Shown in pieces: positions 16,288 through 24,642 of a stretch of DNA of 45,630 nt. The position numbers and the translations under genes were made by a program. The notes under the pieces were generated by a model that did no database searches, was not told the origin of the DNA, and was given only the letters and a program-made list of their open reading frames with translations. Origin of the DNA: a virus; IMG/VR virus record IMGVR_UViG_3300027985_000472, positions 1-45,630 of that record. One strand, written 5' to 3'. Position 1 is the first letter of the stretch. Each line of letters opens with the position of its first letter.

Positions 16288-16568
16288 CCGGCAATCTTCC
16301 ATGTCGAATCGTACCATACGAAATCGACATGGAGCTAGCCGGGCTACTAGCAAAACATTTCGGCGGGGGCCTTCCGTTCTCGGAACTCGAGAGAAAAACG
16401 CATCGACAAATCATGCGATATTATCGCGTCTATGAGCGCCAGGCCGTCGAGGAAGAAATACGTAACGAACACTTGCATCCATCGCAAGGCAAGCCGCGAA
16501 AGCTTCCGCCGCCATTAAAAATGCGCGAATTGGTAGACGAACGCATCGCCGAAATCCATAAAAAATAA
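16281..16568 (+). CDS. frameshift extension of the tail chaperone (GT-like)
   Basis: This 95-residue extension is reached by -1 slippage at 16275-16281, giving a fusion of about 226 residues with the 131 preceding codons. The extension has LAGLLAKHFGGGLPFSE near its start and a basic-acidic helical end (LVDERIAEIHKK). It has no ribosome site of its own at the first in-frame ATG (16329), which favours frameshifting over independent initiation. The fused form is expected to connect the tape measure to the tube. Confidence 0.78.
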   Translation, partial: LVTGNLPCRIVPYEIDMELAGLLAKHFGGGLPFSELERKTHRQIMRYYRVYERQAVEEEIRNEHLHPSQGKPRKLPPPLKMRELVDERIAEIHKK

Positions 16569-16573
16569 CACCG

Positions 16574-16606
16574 GCCGGGAGAGAATCGTACCTCTCCCGG
16601 CGTTTT
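16574..16606 (+). terminator. rho-independent terminator
   Basis: A perfect 10-bp stem (gccgggagag at 16574-16583 with its complement at 16592-16601), an eight-base loop and then GTTTTA. It lies just after the chaperone extension and just before late promoter copy 3, so it separates two transcription units. Confidence 0.85.
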
Positions 16607-16615
16607 ATTAAAATG

Positions 16616-16651
16616 CTATACAAAAAGGCGTTTTCGAGCATATATCTATAT
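16616..16651 (+). promoter_or_regulatory. late promoter element, copy 3
   Basis: CTATACAAAA (16616-16625), 12 variable bases, and gcatatatctatat (16638-16651), the third identically spaced copy. It lies directly downstream of a terminator and upstream of two tRNA genes and the tape measure gene. That position alone argues for promoter function. Confidence 0.78.
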
Positions 16652-16663
16652 AGTAGACTTTTT

Positions 16664-16735
16664 GCCGAATTAGCTCATCGGTAGAGCGGCCTCGTTGTAA
16701 GTGGCGGGTACTGGGTTCAATTCCTAGATTCGGCT
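16664..16735 (+). tRNA. tRNA-Thr (UGU)
   Basis: This is a 72-base cloverleaf with a seven-pair acceptor stem (gccgaat with attcggc), a four-pair D stem, anticodon loop gttgtaa with anticodon TGT, and a five-pair T stem around ttcaatt. The anticodon stem has one T.T mismatch. No CCA is encoded. It is read from late promoter copy 3. Confidence 0.85.
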
Positions 16736-16737
16736 AT

Positions 16738-16810
16738 GTGGCGGTAGCGCAGTTGGTAGCGCGTCGGGATGTGGCCCCGATGGTCGCGGGTTCAATTCCC
16801 GCCCGTCACC
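16738..16810 (+). tRNA. tRNA-His (GUG)
   Basis: A 73-base cloverleaf only two bases after the Thr tRNA. The acceptor pairs gtggcgg with ccgtcac (one G.T). Anticodon loop atgtggc gives GTG, and the T stem gcggg/cccgc is perfect. The discriminator base is C, as in bacterial tRNA-His. The base before position 1 is T rather than the usual G-1. No CCA is encoded. It ends 21 bases before the tape measure start. Confidence 0.88.
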
Positions 16811-16831
16811 AAATTTTCGGAGGTATTCCCA

Positions 16832-18499
16832 TTGGCGAAGAAATTCAGCCTTGAAACAGTTCTAAGCCTCAAAGATGGAATTACCGGGCCGATGGCTAAG
16901 GCCCAAGCCTCTATGACAAAATTCTCAAAAAACATTCAGCGCAATTTTGGCGGACTCAATAAAAGCATCATGCGCATTGACGGCGCCATAAATAAAGGCA
17001 TCAAAATAGCCGGTACCGCCGCTTTCGCCGCGCTCGGAGCCGGAATCGTCATTGCTACAAAACAATATATAGAGTTCGATCAAGCCATTACACAAGCCGG
17101 CGCCAAGTTCAAAGACCTAGATGTCACAAGCTCAACCTATGCCGCATCCCTCAAGGCGCTAGGAGCAGAAGCCCGCAGAGTAGCGAGCGTCACCGAATTC
17201 ATGGCCACCGATACCGCTGGCGCTCTCGACAAAATGGCCATGGCCGGCCTATCGAGCGAATTATCTATGGCGCTATTGGCCGGAACCACTAACCTTGCTA
17301 CCTCTGCTGGCACCGACCTAACAACAGCCGTCGATATCGCAACCGATGCGCTCGGAGCATTCGGCCTTATGACCGACGACGCCGCGCAAGCAACCATAAA
17401 CCTTACCCGCATATCCGACGTATTCGCTAAAACTACGACCACCGCTAATACCGATCTAACCATGCTATTCGAGGCCGCCAAATCAGGCGCCGCATCGTTT
17501 ACCGCCGCCGGACAGTCGATCGAAACGTTCTCGGCCCTAGCCGGAATCATGGCGAATTCCGGCGTTAAGGGCGCCGAGGCCGGCACGTCATTACGTAATG
17601 TTATGCTTAGGCTTGCCGATGCAACCCCAGAGGCGCAGAAGGTAATGAAAAAACTCGGCGTCCAAACCCAGGACTCCGAAGGCAACTTCCGCGACGTAGT
17701 AGATATTCTGGCCGACTTCGAGAGCGGCCTTAAAGGTATGGGTACCGCCCAGCGTACCGCCGCGCTGTCTACTGTATTCGGCGCCCGTGCAGTAACCGGA
17801 GTCAATATCCTCTTGCAGTCTGGAACCAAAGAGCTACGCCGATATCGCGGCGAACTAGAAGCATCGGCCGGAGCATCCGAAGCAATGGCCGGCGCTATGC
17901 GAAAGAGCGTCAAGAACCAAATCGAGGTATTAAAGTCCGGGCTAATGGAAAAGGGCCTACAGTTCGTCGAGGCTTTCTCTACTCGCGGATCGGAAGCACT
18001 ACAGCGCATAACAGATTACATACAAAATCTCGACATAGGCCCAATCATCGATACCGCCGAAAAAGTCCTCAATGTTTTAATCAACGTATTTACTTTTATC
18101 GGCAACAACTGGGAAACCATCCTCTTAATGGTTGGAGCATTCAAAGCTCTGACCGCAGTGATGACGATATTTAACGCCGTTTCTGCCGCTAGCCCATGGA
18201 TGCTTATAGCCGCAGGAATAGCCGCGATCGCCATTGCCATCAAGGCCGTTGTGGATAACTGGGACAAGATACGCAACTGGTGGAAGGGACAAGGCAATAA
18301 AGGCGGCGCCGCATGGGAGGAAATGTACGGCACCGACGCCACCTATGCCGAGCCATCCACCTTCGCCAGCGAGTCACGAAGCTATGCAGAGACCCGCTCC
18401 GTATCCGAGGTATTCGTCAGGCCAGATCGTGGCACCGAGATGTCAACCACTCGCGGCGGCGCCCCGGTTCCAGCCCTATCTCATGGCAATCTTCAATAA
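16832..18499 (+). CDS. tail tape measure protein
   Basis: A 555-residue protein whose start is set to TTG 16832, nine bases after GGAGG. An upstream ATG at 16769 would place coding sequence inside the tRNA-His gene. Family traits include the N-terminal LETVLSLKDGITGPMAKAQ, a PhageMin_Tail (TP901-type) core around GAEARRVASVTEFMATDTAG and MAMAGLSSELSMALLAG, and a hydrophobic stretch near 440-490. At the general ~0.15 nm per residue rule, the tail would be about 80 nm, short for a myovirus. Confidence 0.9.
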   Translation: MAKKFSLETVLSLKDGITGPMAKAQASMTKFSKNIQRNFGGLNKSIMRIDGAINKGIKIAGTAAFAALGAGIVIATKQYIEFDQAITQAGAKFKDLDVTSSTYAASLKALGAEARRVASVTEFMATDTAGALDKMAMAGLSSELSMALLAGTTNLATSAGTDLTTAVDIATDALGAFGLMTDDAAQATINLTRISDVFAKTTTTANTDLTMLFEAAKSGAASFTAAGQSIETFSALAGIMANSGVKGAEAGTSLRNVMLRLADATPEAQKVMKKLGVQTQDSEGNFRDVVDILADFESGLKGMGTAQRTAALSTVFGARAVTGVNILLQSGTKELRRYRGELEASAGASEAMAGAMRKSVKNQIEVLKSGLMEKGLQFVEAFSTRGSEALQRITDYIQNLDIGPIIDTAEKVLNVLINVFTFIGNNWETILLMVGAFKALTAVMTIFNAVSAASPWMLIAAGIAAIAIAIKAVVDNWDKIRNWWKGQGNKGGAAWEEMYGTDATYAEPSTFASESRSYAETRSVSEVFVRPDRGTEMSTTRGGAPVPALSHGNLQ

Positions 18500-18511
18500 G
18501 GAGGCGCAAGC

Positions 18512-19831
18512 ATGAGCGACGTTGTATCCATAAGCGCTTCCGATATCTCCGGCACTCTTCCCGCGCTATTATCTCGGCTCCGTCCTGGTCGGTTTACCTC
18601 CCCGAGCGGGGCGGAGCATTCTTTTCAATTCGATAGCCTAACGCGCTCGCGCTCAAAAAACGTCGTCGCCCATGCGATGCCCGATACCGATGACACAGTA
18701 CTCCAGGACATGGGATCAAGCCTCCAGGTATTTCCTCTTGACGTATATTTCATAGGCGAGAACTGCGACCAGGACGCCGACGCCTTCTTCGCGTCCTTGT
18801 TCGAGCGCTATACCCCGGACTCGCCGGGCGTTCTCCATCATCCACGATGGGGCGATGTTACCGTCATGCCATTCGGCGCACCCGAGCAGTCCGAATCGTT
18901 TTCTGGTGGCGGCGGCGGAATCTCTCGCGTTACCGTCGAATTCCGCGAGACCCGCTCACTATCGGCAACCGGCGGATCGAAGCTATCATCGGCCGGCATA
19001 CTCGACGACGTAAATGCTATCGACGCCAATGCTCTCGATCGCGCGCAATCCATGGTCGCCATGACCAAGGCGCAGTATGCCAAGTTCAAGCAATCGATCC
19101 GCAACAAGGTAAAAATCGTCACCGGATTTATCGATGGCGTAACCGACCTCACGGAAGACATAGCCGACGAGGTGGAAGCGTTGACTCAAGAGTTATACGC
19201 CCTCATCGACGAAGCCGCAAGTCCGGTGCTTATTCTCTCGCAGATTGGTACGATATTCTCAACCATTGCACAAATACCGTCGCAGGGCTTGTCGATGATA
19301 TCGGCATACGTCGACATGGCGACCGACATTATTGACAGCTATGGTTCCGATATCTCAGCCGCCGCTACCAACGACGAGCGCACCAATCTGGCGCTATCAT
19401 ATCAATATACCGGCACGATGGCGCTAGCCTGTACCGCGCTAGCCTCGACTAGTGCGACCTATGACATCCGCGATCAAGTAGCGGATGCCATCGACAATCT
19501 ATCGGCGCTCTATACCGAATACCTCGCCCAAATGGATGCGGCCGTCGATAGCCTCGACGATGGCATATCGAATATGTTCGTGCCCGACCACGATGTCGGA
19601 AGCGACCTACAAGGCGCCATATACGATACCCAGGCGCTCCTCATGGATCGCGCCTATTCGCTGGCAATCGCGAGGCGCTATATCCTTACTCACCCAACCG
19701 ACCCGCTCACGGAAACATGGACACGGTACGGCGATCTATCACGCCTCGACTTTTTCTGCATGACTAATAAAATAATCTCTGATGAGTTTATTGAGATACC
19801 TAGTGGACGGGAGATGGTGTATTATGCCTAA
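18512..19831 (+). CDS. Mu gpN-like DNA circularisation / tail protein
   Basis: A 439-residue protein in the slot of Mu gpN, the tail/DNA circularisation protein. The N-terminal domain is typical: LSRLRPGRFTSPSGAEHSFQ, then DVYFIGENCDQDADAF, HPRWGDVTV and RVTVEFRET. The rest is long and helical (about 150-439). AAGGAGG precedes the ATG. It probably belongs to the tail/baseplate hub assembly in this context rather than to DNA circularisation as such. Confidence 0.82.
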   Translation: MSDVVSISASDISGTLPALLSRLRPGRFTSPSGAEHSFQFDSLTRSRSKNVVAHAMPDTDDTVLQDMGSSLQVFPLDVYFIGENCDQDADAFFASLFERYTPDSPGVLHHPRWGDVTVMPFGAPEQSESFSGGGGGISRVTVEFRETRSLSATGGSKLSSAGILDDVNAIDANALDRAQSMVAMTKAQYAKFKQSIRNKVKIVTGFIDGVTDLTEDIADEVEALTQELYALIDEAASPVLILSQIGTIFSTIAQIPSQGLSMISAYVDMATDIIDSYGSDISAAATNDERTNLALSYQYTGTMALACTALASTSATYDIRDQVADAIDNLSALYTEYLAQMDAAVDSLDDGISNMFVPDHDVGSDLQGAIYDTQALLMDRAYSLAIARRYILTHPTDPLTETWTRYGDLSRLDFFCMTNKIISDEFIEIPSGREMVYYA

Positions 19832-20018
19832 ACAACAGCGCTATCCCCGGGGATTGCATAGACATAAATGCGATGAGTGCCAGAACTTCTTAAAAATAAA
19901 AAGCCTCGGAAGAGAACAAGCTCTCTGTGCTCATCTCGACGGAAGAACCGGATCGTCGCGCGCTGGAAGATGCTGGGCATTTAGGCCAATAGGCTATGAC
20001 AGGAAGCGAAATGCCTAA
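19824..20018 (+). CDS. small Cys-rich protein in the baseplate module
   Basis: A 64-residue basic protein with Cys at CDEC, ALCAH and GRCW (about 16-45), a likely zinc-binding site. The start at 19824 has GGGAG ten bases upstream; longer frames would overlap gpN-like coding. It overlaps the hub start by eight bases. A zinc-finger protein placed between baseplate genes is unusual. No family was recognised. Confidence 0.6.
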   Translation: MPKQQRYPRGLHRHKCDECQNFLKIKSLGREQALCAHLDGRTGSSRAGRCWAFRPIGYDRKRNA

Positions 20019-21360
20019 ACCCACAGAGGGCCAATGGTATACCGTCGTATATGGCGACACCACCCGCAACATATCGCGCCTCGCTTATGGTCGCGACCTC
20101 TCGGCGCAGATTGTTTCCGCAAATTATGATTTATTAAAAGATCGTGTTATTTCATCGGAGGGCCTATATACTCTCTACGGCGGCGACAAGCTATTTATTC
20201 CGCTCTATAAAAATCGCTATAACAACGAGCAAATAACCGCCGATTTTGACAATCAAATTATGGTCGACTTCAACGGCATTCGCTTTCCCGGTATTAACGC
20301 CTCGCGCATCGGCCGACAGATGAATCAAATTGCAAATGGCTTTCTTTTTGAGATACCATTCGATTATACAGATCGCAAAATGGTCGACCTCGTGCGCCCG
20401 TATACGTGGTATCAAGCCCGCCTATACATCGGCGGAGAACTATATATCACGGCCCTGGCGTCGAAATGGGATTATCAAGAATCCGACGCCGGGACGACGG
20501 CAGTCATAGAAGCCCGCTCTCTACCCGGCGAAATGCTCGATTGCATGGGCATGCGAAAAAGCATGGTATTCAAGAAGGGCTTAACGCTCCTCGATATCTG
20601 CCGAGAAGTAGCGGCGCCATATGGTATCACTTGCTATTCATCGAATGGATCAGGCGGAGTCGTCACGCAATCGCAAGTCGGCGACGCCTTTAATCGAGTC
20701 GAACAGGACATCATACAGACCGACGCCGATTTTATATCGAGCCTAGCTCGCCAGAAGGGCTTTTTGCTCAAATCGATGCCCGATGGTAATTTGCTTTTAT
20801 GCCGCGCCAATACCAACGACCGGCCGGTATGCTCGCTTATTTCCGGCCAATATCCAGTGCGTTCATTCAAGAGTTCTCATGATGGCTCGCGCCGATTCTC
20901 AAAATGGATCGCCACAACCGAAGAGGCCGGCGTATCGAGCATATCATCTACCCTCACGGATACGACTGTTCCGCGTAATCGTTCATTCGTCTTCAAGGCC
21001 AGTGAATCCGAAGAGGCCAACCTAAAGACCGCTTGCGAATGGCGCCGATCGAAGTCGATAGCCGAAGCCGCAACGTTCGACGTCGAGGTGTCAGGCTGGC
21101 GCAATCCCGATGGCGAGCTATGGACAGAAAATATGAAAGTTACCGGACTTGCACCTGGCGCGTTCGTTTTTACCGAATCGGAATTCATCATTGAATCTGT
21201 CGAGCTAACCAAGGATGAAGGCGGCGGCGACATAGCAACACTCAAGCTAGCAATTCCCGAGTCATACACCACTACGCAACCGAAGGCTCCATTTCCATGG
21301 GATGGCTACTATCGAAAAGGCGGCCCGCGAGGTGGTAGCGGAACATTGGAGATACTTTGA
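20011..21360 (+). CDS. baseplate hub protein with LysM domain (Mu gpP / gene D-like)
   Basis: A 449-residue hub. Residues about 7-70 (WYTVVYGDTTRNISRLAYG, then GGDKLFIP) form a LysM repeat that binds peptidoglycan. The rest resembles the late-control gene D / gp27 barrel (ARLYIGGELYITALASKWDY, then KKGLTLLDICREVAAPYGI, then QTDADFISSLARQKGFLL). Start 20011 is chosen for AGGAAG a few bases upstream; 19996 would add five residues. LysM fused to the hub agrees with tail tip contact with the cell wall. Confidence 0.82.
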   Translation: MPKPTEGQWYTVVYGDTTRNISRLAYGRDLSAQIVSANYDLLKDRVISSEGLYTLYGGDKLFIPLYKNRYNNEQITADFDNQIMVDFNGIRFPGINASRIGRQMNQIANGFLFEIPFDYTDRKMVDLVRPYTWYQARLYIGGELYITALASKWDYQESDAGTTAVIEARSLPGEMLDCMGMRKSMVFKKGLTLLDICREVAAPYGITCYSSNGSGGVVTQSQVGDAFNRVEQDIIQTDADFISSLARQKGFLLKSMPDGNLLLCRANTNDRPVCSLISGQYPVRSFKSSHDGSRRFSKWIATTEEAGVSSISSTLTDTTVPRNRSFVFKASESEEANLKTACEWRRSKSIAEAATFDVEVSGWRNPDGELWTENMKVTGLAPGAFVFTESEFIIESVELTKDEGGGDIATLKLAIPESYTTTQPKAPFPWDGYYRKGGPRGGSGTLEIL

Positions 21361-21911
21361 ACAGCGCTGACTATATAACCATCGCCAGCACCGATATCGA
21401 AACCCTAGACCGCGCCGACGGCCCGAGCGTAATAGCGACCGCCGCCGGAGACGCCGACCGCGATATCGATGCCGAGGTCTACGCCTCTCACGGCATCGTA
21501 TCAAGGCCGTCGAGCAAAACGCGCGCCATACGTTTTCGTATTGGCCGCCTATCAATCGTTATAGCCGCCTATACCTATGGAGTCGACCCGCCAGCCAATC
21601 CTGGAGCGACGAAGATCTATTCCACCGATTCAGACGGCTCCGAGCAAGGATCGCATCTAATCGATAGCGACGGAACGCATAAGATCAACGAAGGCACCAT
21701 CGAAGCCGCCCGCAAGGGTGATGCGGTACAATCGACGGCGACCGAGGATGCTACATTCTGGACGTGGCTCCCAGGATTCGTGGCTATCATTACCGCTACT
21801 CCATATGCTGGACTACAGGCCGCAATGGCGGCGTACATCGCGGCTAATCCTATACCAACCAGCCTAGCCGGTAAAATCACCGAAGGAACAAGCGAGGTGT
21901 TATTGCCATGA
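21357..21911 (+). CDS. baseplate spike-like protein (Mu gp45-like)
   Basis: A 184-residue protein with a Mu gp45-like layout: an N-terminal IATAAGDADRDIDAEVYASHGI segment, a RIGRLSIVIAAYTYGVD strand set, then a Gly/Asp/Ser-rich C-terminal part. TTG is the start, overlapping the hub stop (TTGA), with GGAG upstream. Order hub-spike-gp46-gp47-gp48 supports the call. In Mu gp45 the tip carries a metal-binding spike; no such motif is clearly visible here. Confidence 0.7.
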   Translation: MNSADYITIASTDIETLDRADGPSVIATAAGDADRDIDAEVYASHGIVSRPSSKTRAIRFRIGRLSIVIAAYTYGVDPPANPGATKIYSTDSDGSEQGSHLIDSDGTHKINEGTIEAARKGDAVQSTATEDATFWTWLPGFVAIITATPYAGLQAAMAAYIAANPIPTSLAGKITEGTSEVLLP

Positions 21912-22213
21912 AAGGGCGTAGAATTGAAAATCCCAATAACATCACGAGCGAGCCAGTACAGCCCGGAGATTACTGGAAAGATGGTTCTGGGCGATGGTAT
22001 GTTGCCGCCCCCGTCCCGCGTGATGAAGATGGTTTTCTGCTTATAGCCGACGTATCAACATGGAAATCGGTAATCGAGCACCAGGACGGTACCATCACGG
22101 TTAGCCCGTCGATATTCTGGGGATCTAGCGGATATCCAAATTCACCACGAGAATGGGCAGAAAAACACACCTGGCATGGATTTCTTGAGCACGGAATATG
22201 GAGACGGGTATGA
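21908..22213 (+). CDS. hypothetical baseplate-module protein
   Basis: A 101-residue protein with several Trp (about seven) and a Gly/Asp/Pro-rich N-terminus (PVQPGDYWKDGSGRWYVAAP). It overlaps both neighbours by ATGA, so it belongs to the spike-gp46 operon. Trp-rich beta content suggests a small structural adaptor or a carbohydrate-facing part. No family was recognised. Confidence 0.55.
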   Translation: MKGRRIENPNNITSEPVQPGDYWKDGSGRWYVAAPVPRDEDGFLLIADVSTWKSVIEHQDGTITVSPSIFWGSSGYPNSPREWAEKHTWHGFLEHGIWRRV

Positions 22214-22641
22214 CCTACACAGGCGACGTACTAATCAAGCTCGACCAGTCTACCGGAGAATACGACATCGAGTGGACGAACGGACAACCGACCATGACCG
22301 ATGGCCTTGAGACATGCGTACTCCTCGCGATATTCGGAGGCCCGTGCATACTTAATGGCATGACCGACGATCAGGGCGAAAAATATATATCCGAATTCCC
22401 CGCCGTAATAGATCGCGCCAAGGTAAACGATACCACTAGGCAAAATGGAATATCCGCACTCGAGCGAGCGCTTGCGTTTCTGGTTCGCGACAATATCGCA
22501 TCATCCGTTAGCGTTACCGGCCAGATTATCAACGCTTATGCTATCGGATGGGCAATCGATATAGCTGCGCCGACTGGTAATACGCGCTATTCGATCAACT
22601 GGGAAAAAGGCTCGCTCACAGCTGGATTCACAAATATTTAA
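22210..22641 (+). CDS. baseplate wedge protein (Mu gp46 / gp25-like)
   Basis: A 143-residue gp46-like wedge. It includes DVLIKLDQSTGEYDIEW near the N-terminus, a TMTDGLETCVLLAIFG motif, and IDRAKVNDTTRQNGISALERAL. Start 22210 has GGAG six bases upstream and overlaps the previous stop (ATGA); an ATG at 22198 lacks a site. It precedes the baseplate J gene as in Mu. The domain helps anchor the sheath to the baseplate. Confidence 0.8.
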   Translation: MTYTGDVLIKLDQSTGEYDIEWTNGQPTMTDGLETCVLLAIFGGPCILNGMTDDQGEKYISEFPAVIDRAKVNDTTRQNGISALERALAFLVRDNIASSVSVTGQIINAYAIGWAIDIAAPTGNTRYSINWEKGSLTAGFTNI

Positions 22642-22650
22642 GGAGGCATC

Positions 22651-23787
22651 ATGGCTTTACCGACTATCCCGACAGTCGCAGAAATAAAGGCACGCATACA
22701 AACCGATATCGAAGGCAAGATAGACCAGACAACTCCAGCGCTTCCGAAGTCGTTCGTCAAGGTACTGTCGGGAGCGATATCCGGCGTTGTTATTCTACTA
22801 TACGACTCGATCCTATGGGTATATCGCCAGATATTCCCCGAGACGGCAGATTATGCCGCGCTCGTATTGCTCGGAAAGCTCGTCGGTTTGTCTCCGACTC
22901 CAGCCATCAATGCCGTAATCACTGCGAATGTCTACGGCACGAATGGCGAATCGGTCGCAGTCGGTACCAACTTCCGCACGGCATCGAATTATCTCTACCA
23001 GGTAACAACCGGCGGAACAATATCGGGCGGCTATGCTCTCTGCACGCTTACGGCTGTAACTCCGGGCGATGCTCCAAATGTAGCCGACGGAGAAACGCTA
23101 TCGATACTCTCCCCTGACGTCGTGCTGACTGGAGCCGCGATAGTGGTATCGACAACCACGACGGGCGCCGACGCTGAAACCGAGGCGTCATTCCGCAGTC
23201 GAGTTATCGTCAGATACAAGCGCCGTCATACCGGTGGAAGCGTTGCCGACTACTACCTATGGGCGCTCGAGGCTCCGCACGTCATATGGGCCTCGCCGGT
23301 CGCTGGCGACGAACCGCTCGACGTGTATATCTATATCGAAGTCGATGATCAAGCAGATGGCATACCAACGGCTGGCGAGCTAACGACCGTCGAAAGTTAT
23401 GTCACCACCGATCCGGTAACCGGTATTCAGGATCGTAAGCCGATATGTGATATCGTGACCGCCCTACCAATCTCGCGGAAGACGTTCGACGTGATGATCG
23501 ATATAAAGGATGGAACGTCAGAAATAAAAGACTCGATTACTGCCGCGCTGACCGATTACTTCCTCGGACTATCGCCGTATAATGAAGGTATAACGCTCGA
23601 AAATGATAGTGCGATGACCGATACCGATGCAAGCGCCGTGGCTAGCGCCATCGCTCGTGAGGCCGGAGCGTCAATACTAGACCTCGTGATTTACGATGCC
23701 GATACGAGCTATCAGGTATCGTCGTATATATTGATCGGCGGAGAAAAGGCCAAGCTAGGCACGGCGACCTATGTTGATAGGACGTAA
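22651..23787 (+). CDS. baseplate J-like protein (Mu gp47)
   Basis: This 378-residue protein has the baseplate J layout: ADYAALVLLGKLVGLSPTPA (about 65-85), a VYGTNGESVAVGTNFRT beta region, a central TGADAETEASFRSRVIVRYK, and the C-terminal ITLENDSAMTDTDAS and AREAGASILDLVI part. AAGGAGG precedes the ATG. It joins gp46 and gp48 in the wedge. Domain order and length fit Mu gp47 and P2 gpJ. Confidence 0.88.
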   Translation: MALPTIPTVAEIKARIQTDIEGKIDQTTPALPKSFVKVLSGAISGVVILLYDSILWVYRQIFPETADYAALVLLGKLVGLSPTPAINAVITANVYGTNGESVAVGTNFRTASNYLYQVTTGGTISGGYALCTLTAVTPGDAPNVADGETLSILSPDVVLTGAAIVVSTTTTGADAETEASFRSRVIVRYKRRHTGGSVADYYLWALEAPHVIWASPVAGDEPLDVYIYIEVDDQADGIPTAGELTTVESYVTTDPVTGIQDRKPICDIVTALPISRKTFDVMIDIKDGTSEIKDSITAALTDYFLGLSPYNEGITLENDSAMTDTDASAVASAIAREAGASILDLVIYDADTSYQVSSYILIGGEKAKLGTATYVDRT

Positions 23788-23790
23788 TCG

Positions 23791-24639
23791 ATGGCAATAG
23801 CAGATAGCATCGCTAGAACCGCAAGGCGCATAGGTAGTATCAGACGATTATTGCTCGGTAGTGGGGTGCGCAAGCTCTACGAAGGAATAGCCGTCGAATT
23901 TGGACGCGTAGCGGACTATCGCGATATCGTCAAATGTGCTACGGTGCCATCGAGCGATCTATGCCCCGAGGCAATTGACGACCTAGAAGTAAAGTATGGT
24001 ATCGCGAGCTATGGAGACTCGACCGAGCAACAGCGTATCGATAGGATAGTCGAGCGCGCTACGTTGTTTGGTTCTGGTGGGCCGGGATGGCTAGAGGCGC
24101 AGATACAGGCGGCGGGATTTCCGCTATATGTCGTCGAGAATGTTCCTACGTATGGCATAGAAACGCAACTAGGCGCCGATACACAATTTGACGACGTAAC
24201 ACAATTCGGCACGCTACCATCGCGCATTGACCCGCGCACGGTTCCGGGCATTTTGATAACGAGTTCGCCGAATCGCAAGGGTGGCGGCGTCATAGCTCCG
24301 TCGTCGCAATTCGGATCATCGACGCAATTCGGATCGACAACGCTATTCGGTACGCTCGACGAGGATTATTCATATCCACAACCAGCAGAGCGAACGCTAC
24401 CAAATGATGCGACGCTATGGGGTGGAGTATTTTTCCTGTCCCCGATAGAGGGACGGCTAGCGACCGAAGATGAGATGCTCTATATATCAGACGAGCGTAT
24501 ACGATATTTGATTAAGCTAATCATGCAAATAAAATATCTCGGACGATGGTGCGTGGCCCAGGTGGCACAGAGAGTAGTACGTGTCACGAGCGATGGTTCG
24601 GTTCGCATAACGAGCGATGGAAGCACAAGGAGGGCGTAA
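23791..24639 (+). CDS. baseplate/tail protein (Mu gp48 / DUF2313-like)
   Basis: A 282-residue protein in the gp48 slot. The N-terminal half (LCPEAIDDLEVKYGIASYG, then a CVxL-type QRIDRIVERATLFGSGG) fits DUF2313-type proteins. The central part (about 125-200) holds five or so short repeats of the type TQFG/TQLG/TLFG separated by Asp/Ser/Thr, which is unusual. The C-terminus has tandem RVTSDGS and RITSDGS. It probably connects the wedge to fibres. Confidence 0.72.
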   Translation: MAIADSIARTARRIGSIRRLLLGSGVRKLYEGIAVEFGRVADYRDIVKCATVPSSDLCPEAIDDLEVKYGIASYGDSTEQQRIDRIVERATLFGSGGPGWLEAQIQAAGFPLYVVENVPTYGIETQLGADTQFDDVTQFGTLPSRIDPRTVPGILITSSPNRKGGGVIAPSSQFGSSTQFGSTTLFGTLDEDYSYPQPAERTLPNDATLWGGVFFLSPIEGRLATEDEMLYISDERIRYLIKLIMQIKYLGRWCVAQVAQRVVRVTSDGSVRITSDGSTRRA

Positions 24640-24642
24640 TAT

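Noticed and set aside
23325-23338. tatatctatatcg in the baseplate J gene
   Set aside because: Coding repeat of Tyr/Ile codons; no upstream box.
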